In this document: positions 14,218 to 14,265 of the stretch, piece after piece
How the letters are laid out: each line of letters starts with the position of its first letter
How positions within the stretch are numbered: the stretch's first letter is position 1
Assembly: GCA_019309815.1 (NCBI GenBank)
Contig: JAFDFO010000029.1
Coordinates: 1-14,265 of the forward strand
Reading direction: 5' to 3'
DNA: 14,265 nt
DNA from: Deltaproteobacteria bacterium
Lineage (GTDB): Bacteria > Desulfobacterota > Desulfobacteria > Desulfobacterales > C00003060
Program-made: the position numbers and the translations under genes
The notes under the pieces: model-generated
What the model was told of the DNA's origin: nothing
Seen by the model: the letters and a program-made list of their open reading frames with translations, nothing else
The model's database searches: none

Positions 14218-14265
14218 TAGTGCGAAAAGGACCGTATTTTTGTAGACTTGCGCCTGGTGTGTGCT

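Noticed and set aside
1..14265. tRNA or rRNA genes, CRISPR arrays, insertion sequences or prophage parts
   Set aside because: None found by eye: no regularly spaced direct repeats, no transposase or integrase motifs, and no cloverleaf-like stretch in the short intergenic gaps.

Overview
The window looks like a chromosomal segment from a Deltaproteobacterium in the broad sense (Desulfobacterota, sulfate-reducer-like). GC content is mixed and near 50%, Shine-Dalgarno sites are strong, and the gene set includes a probable selenoprotein, a secreted Ni-superoxide dismutase and short GntZ-type 6-phosphogluconate dehydrogenase. No 16S or other taxonomic marker is present, so this assignment is an inference.

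Layout: one plus-strand gene of unknown function runs in from the left edge (to 646) and converges on a long minus-strand array that fills the rest of the window. In transcription order, right to left, the array is: an upstream region with a perfect dyad and a candidate promoter (13993-14265); gnd (frameshifted); tal; zwf; a FAD/NAD(P)-disulfide oxidoreductase; a secreted DUF547 protein; a HAD phosphatase; rpiA; a TVP38/TMEM64 membrane protein; an AhpD-like peroxidase; the radical SAM enzyme arsS; glk; a GH63/trehalase-like hydrolase fused to DUF547; and finally sodN. Gaps are mostly under 80 bp and two junctions overlap by 4 bp, so most of the array is probably one operon.

Function: the glycoside hydrolase can release a hexose, glucokinase phosphorylates it, and Zwf, Gnd, RpiA and Tal carry it through the oxidative and part of the non-oxidative pentose phosphate pathway, giving NADPH. 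A 6-phosphogluconolactonase, transketolase and ribulose-phosphate epimerase are not in the window. Set into this operon is an arsenosugar-type module (ArsS, its AhpD-like partner, TVP38), plus a disulfide reductase and NiSOD. The whole reads as a link between sugar-derived reducing power and arsenic or oxidant handling.

Most notable: the arsS reading frame is cut by a TGA that aligns with the conserved C-terminal Cys of the family and is followed by a SECIS-like hairpin, so the gene probably encodes selenocysteine. NiSOD carries a signal peptide whose predicted cleavage exposes the Ni-ligand His1 directly. A GH63-DUF547 fusion sits in the same operon as a second, free DUF547 protein. The gnd gene is broken by a one-base shift in an A5 run.
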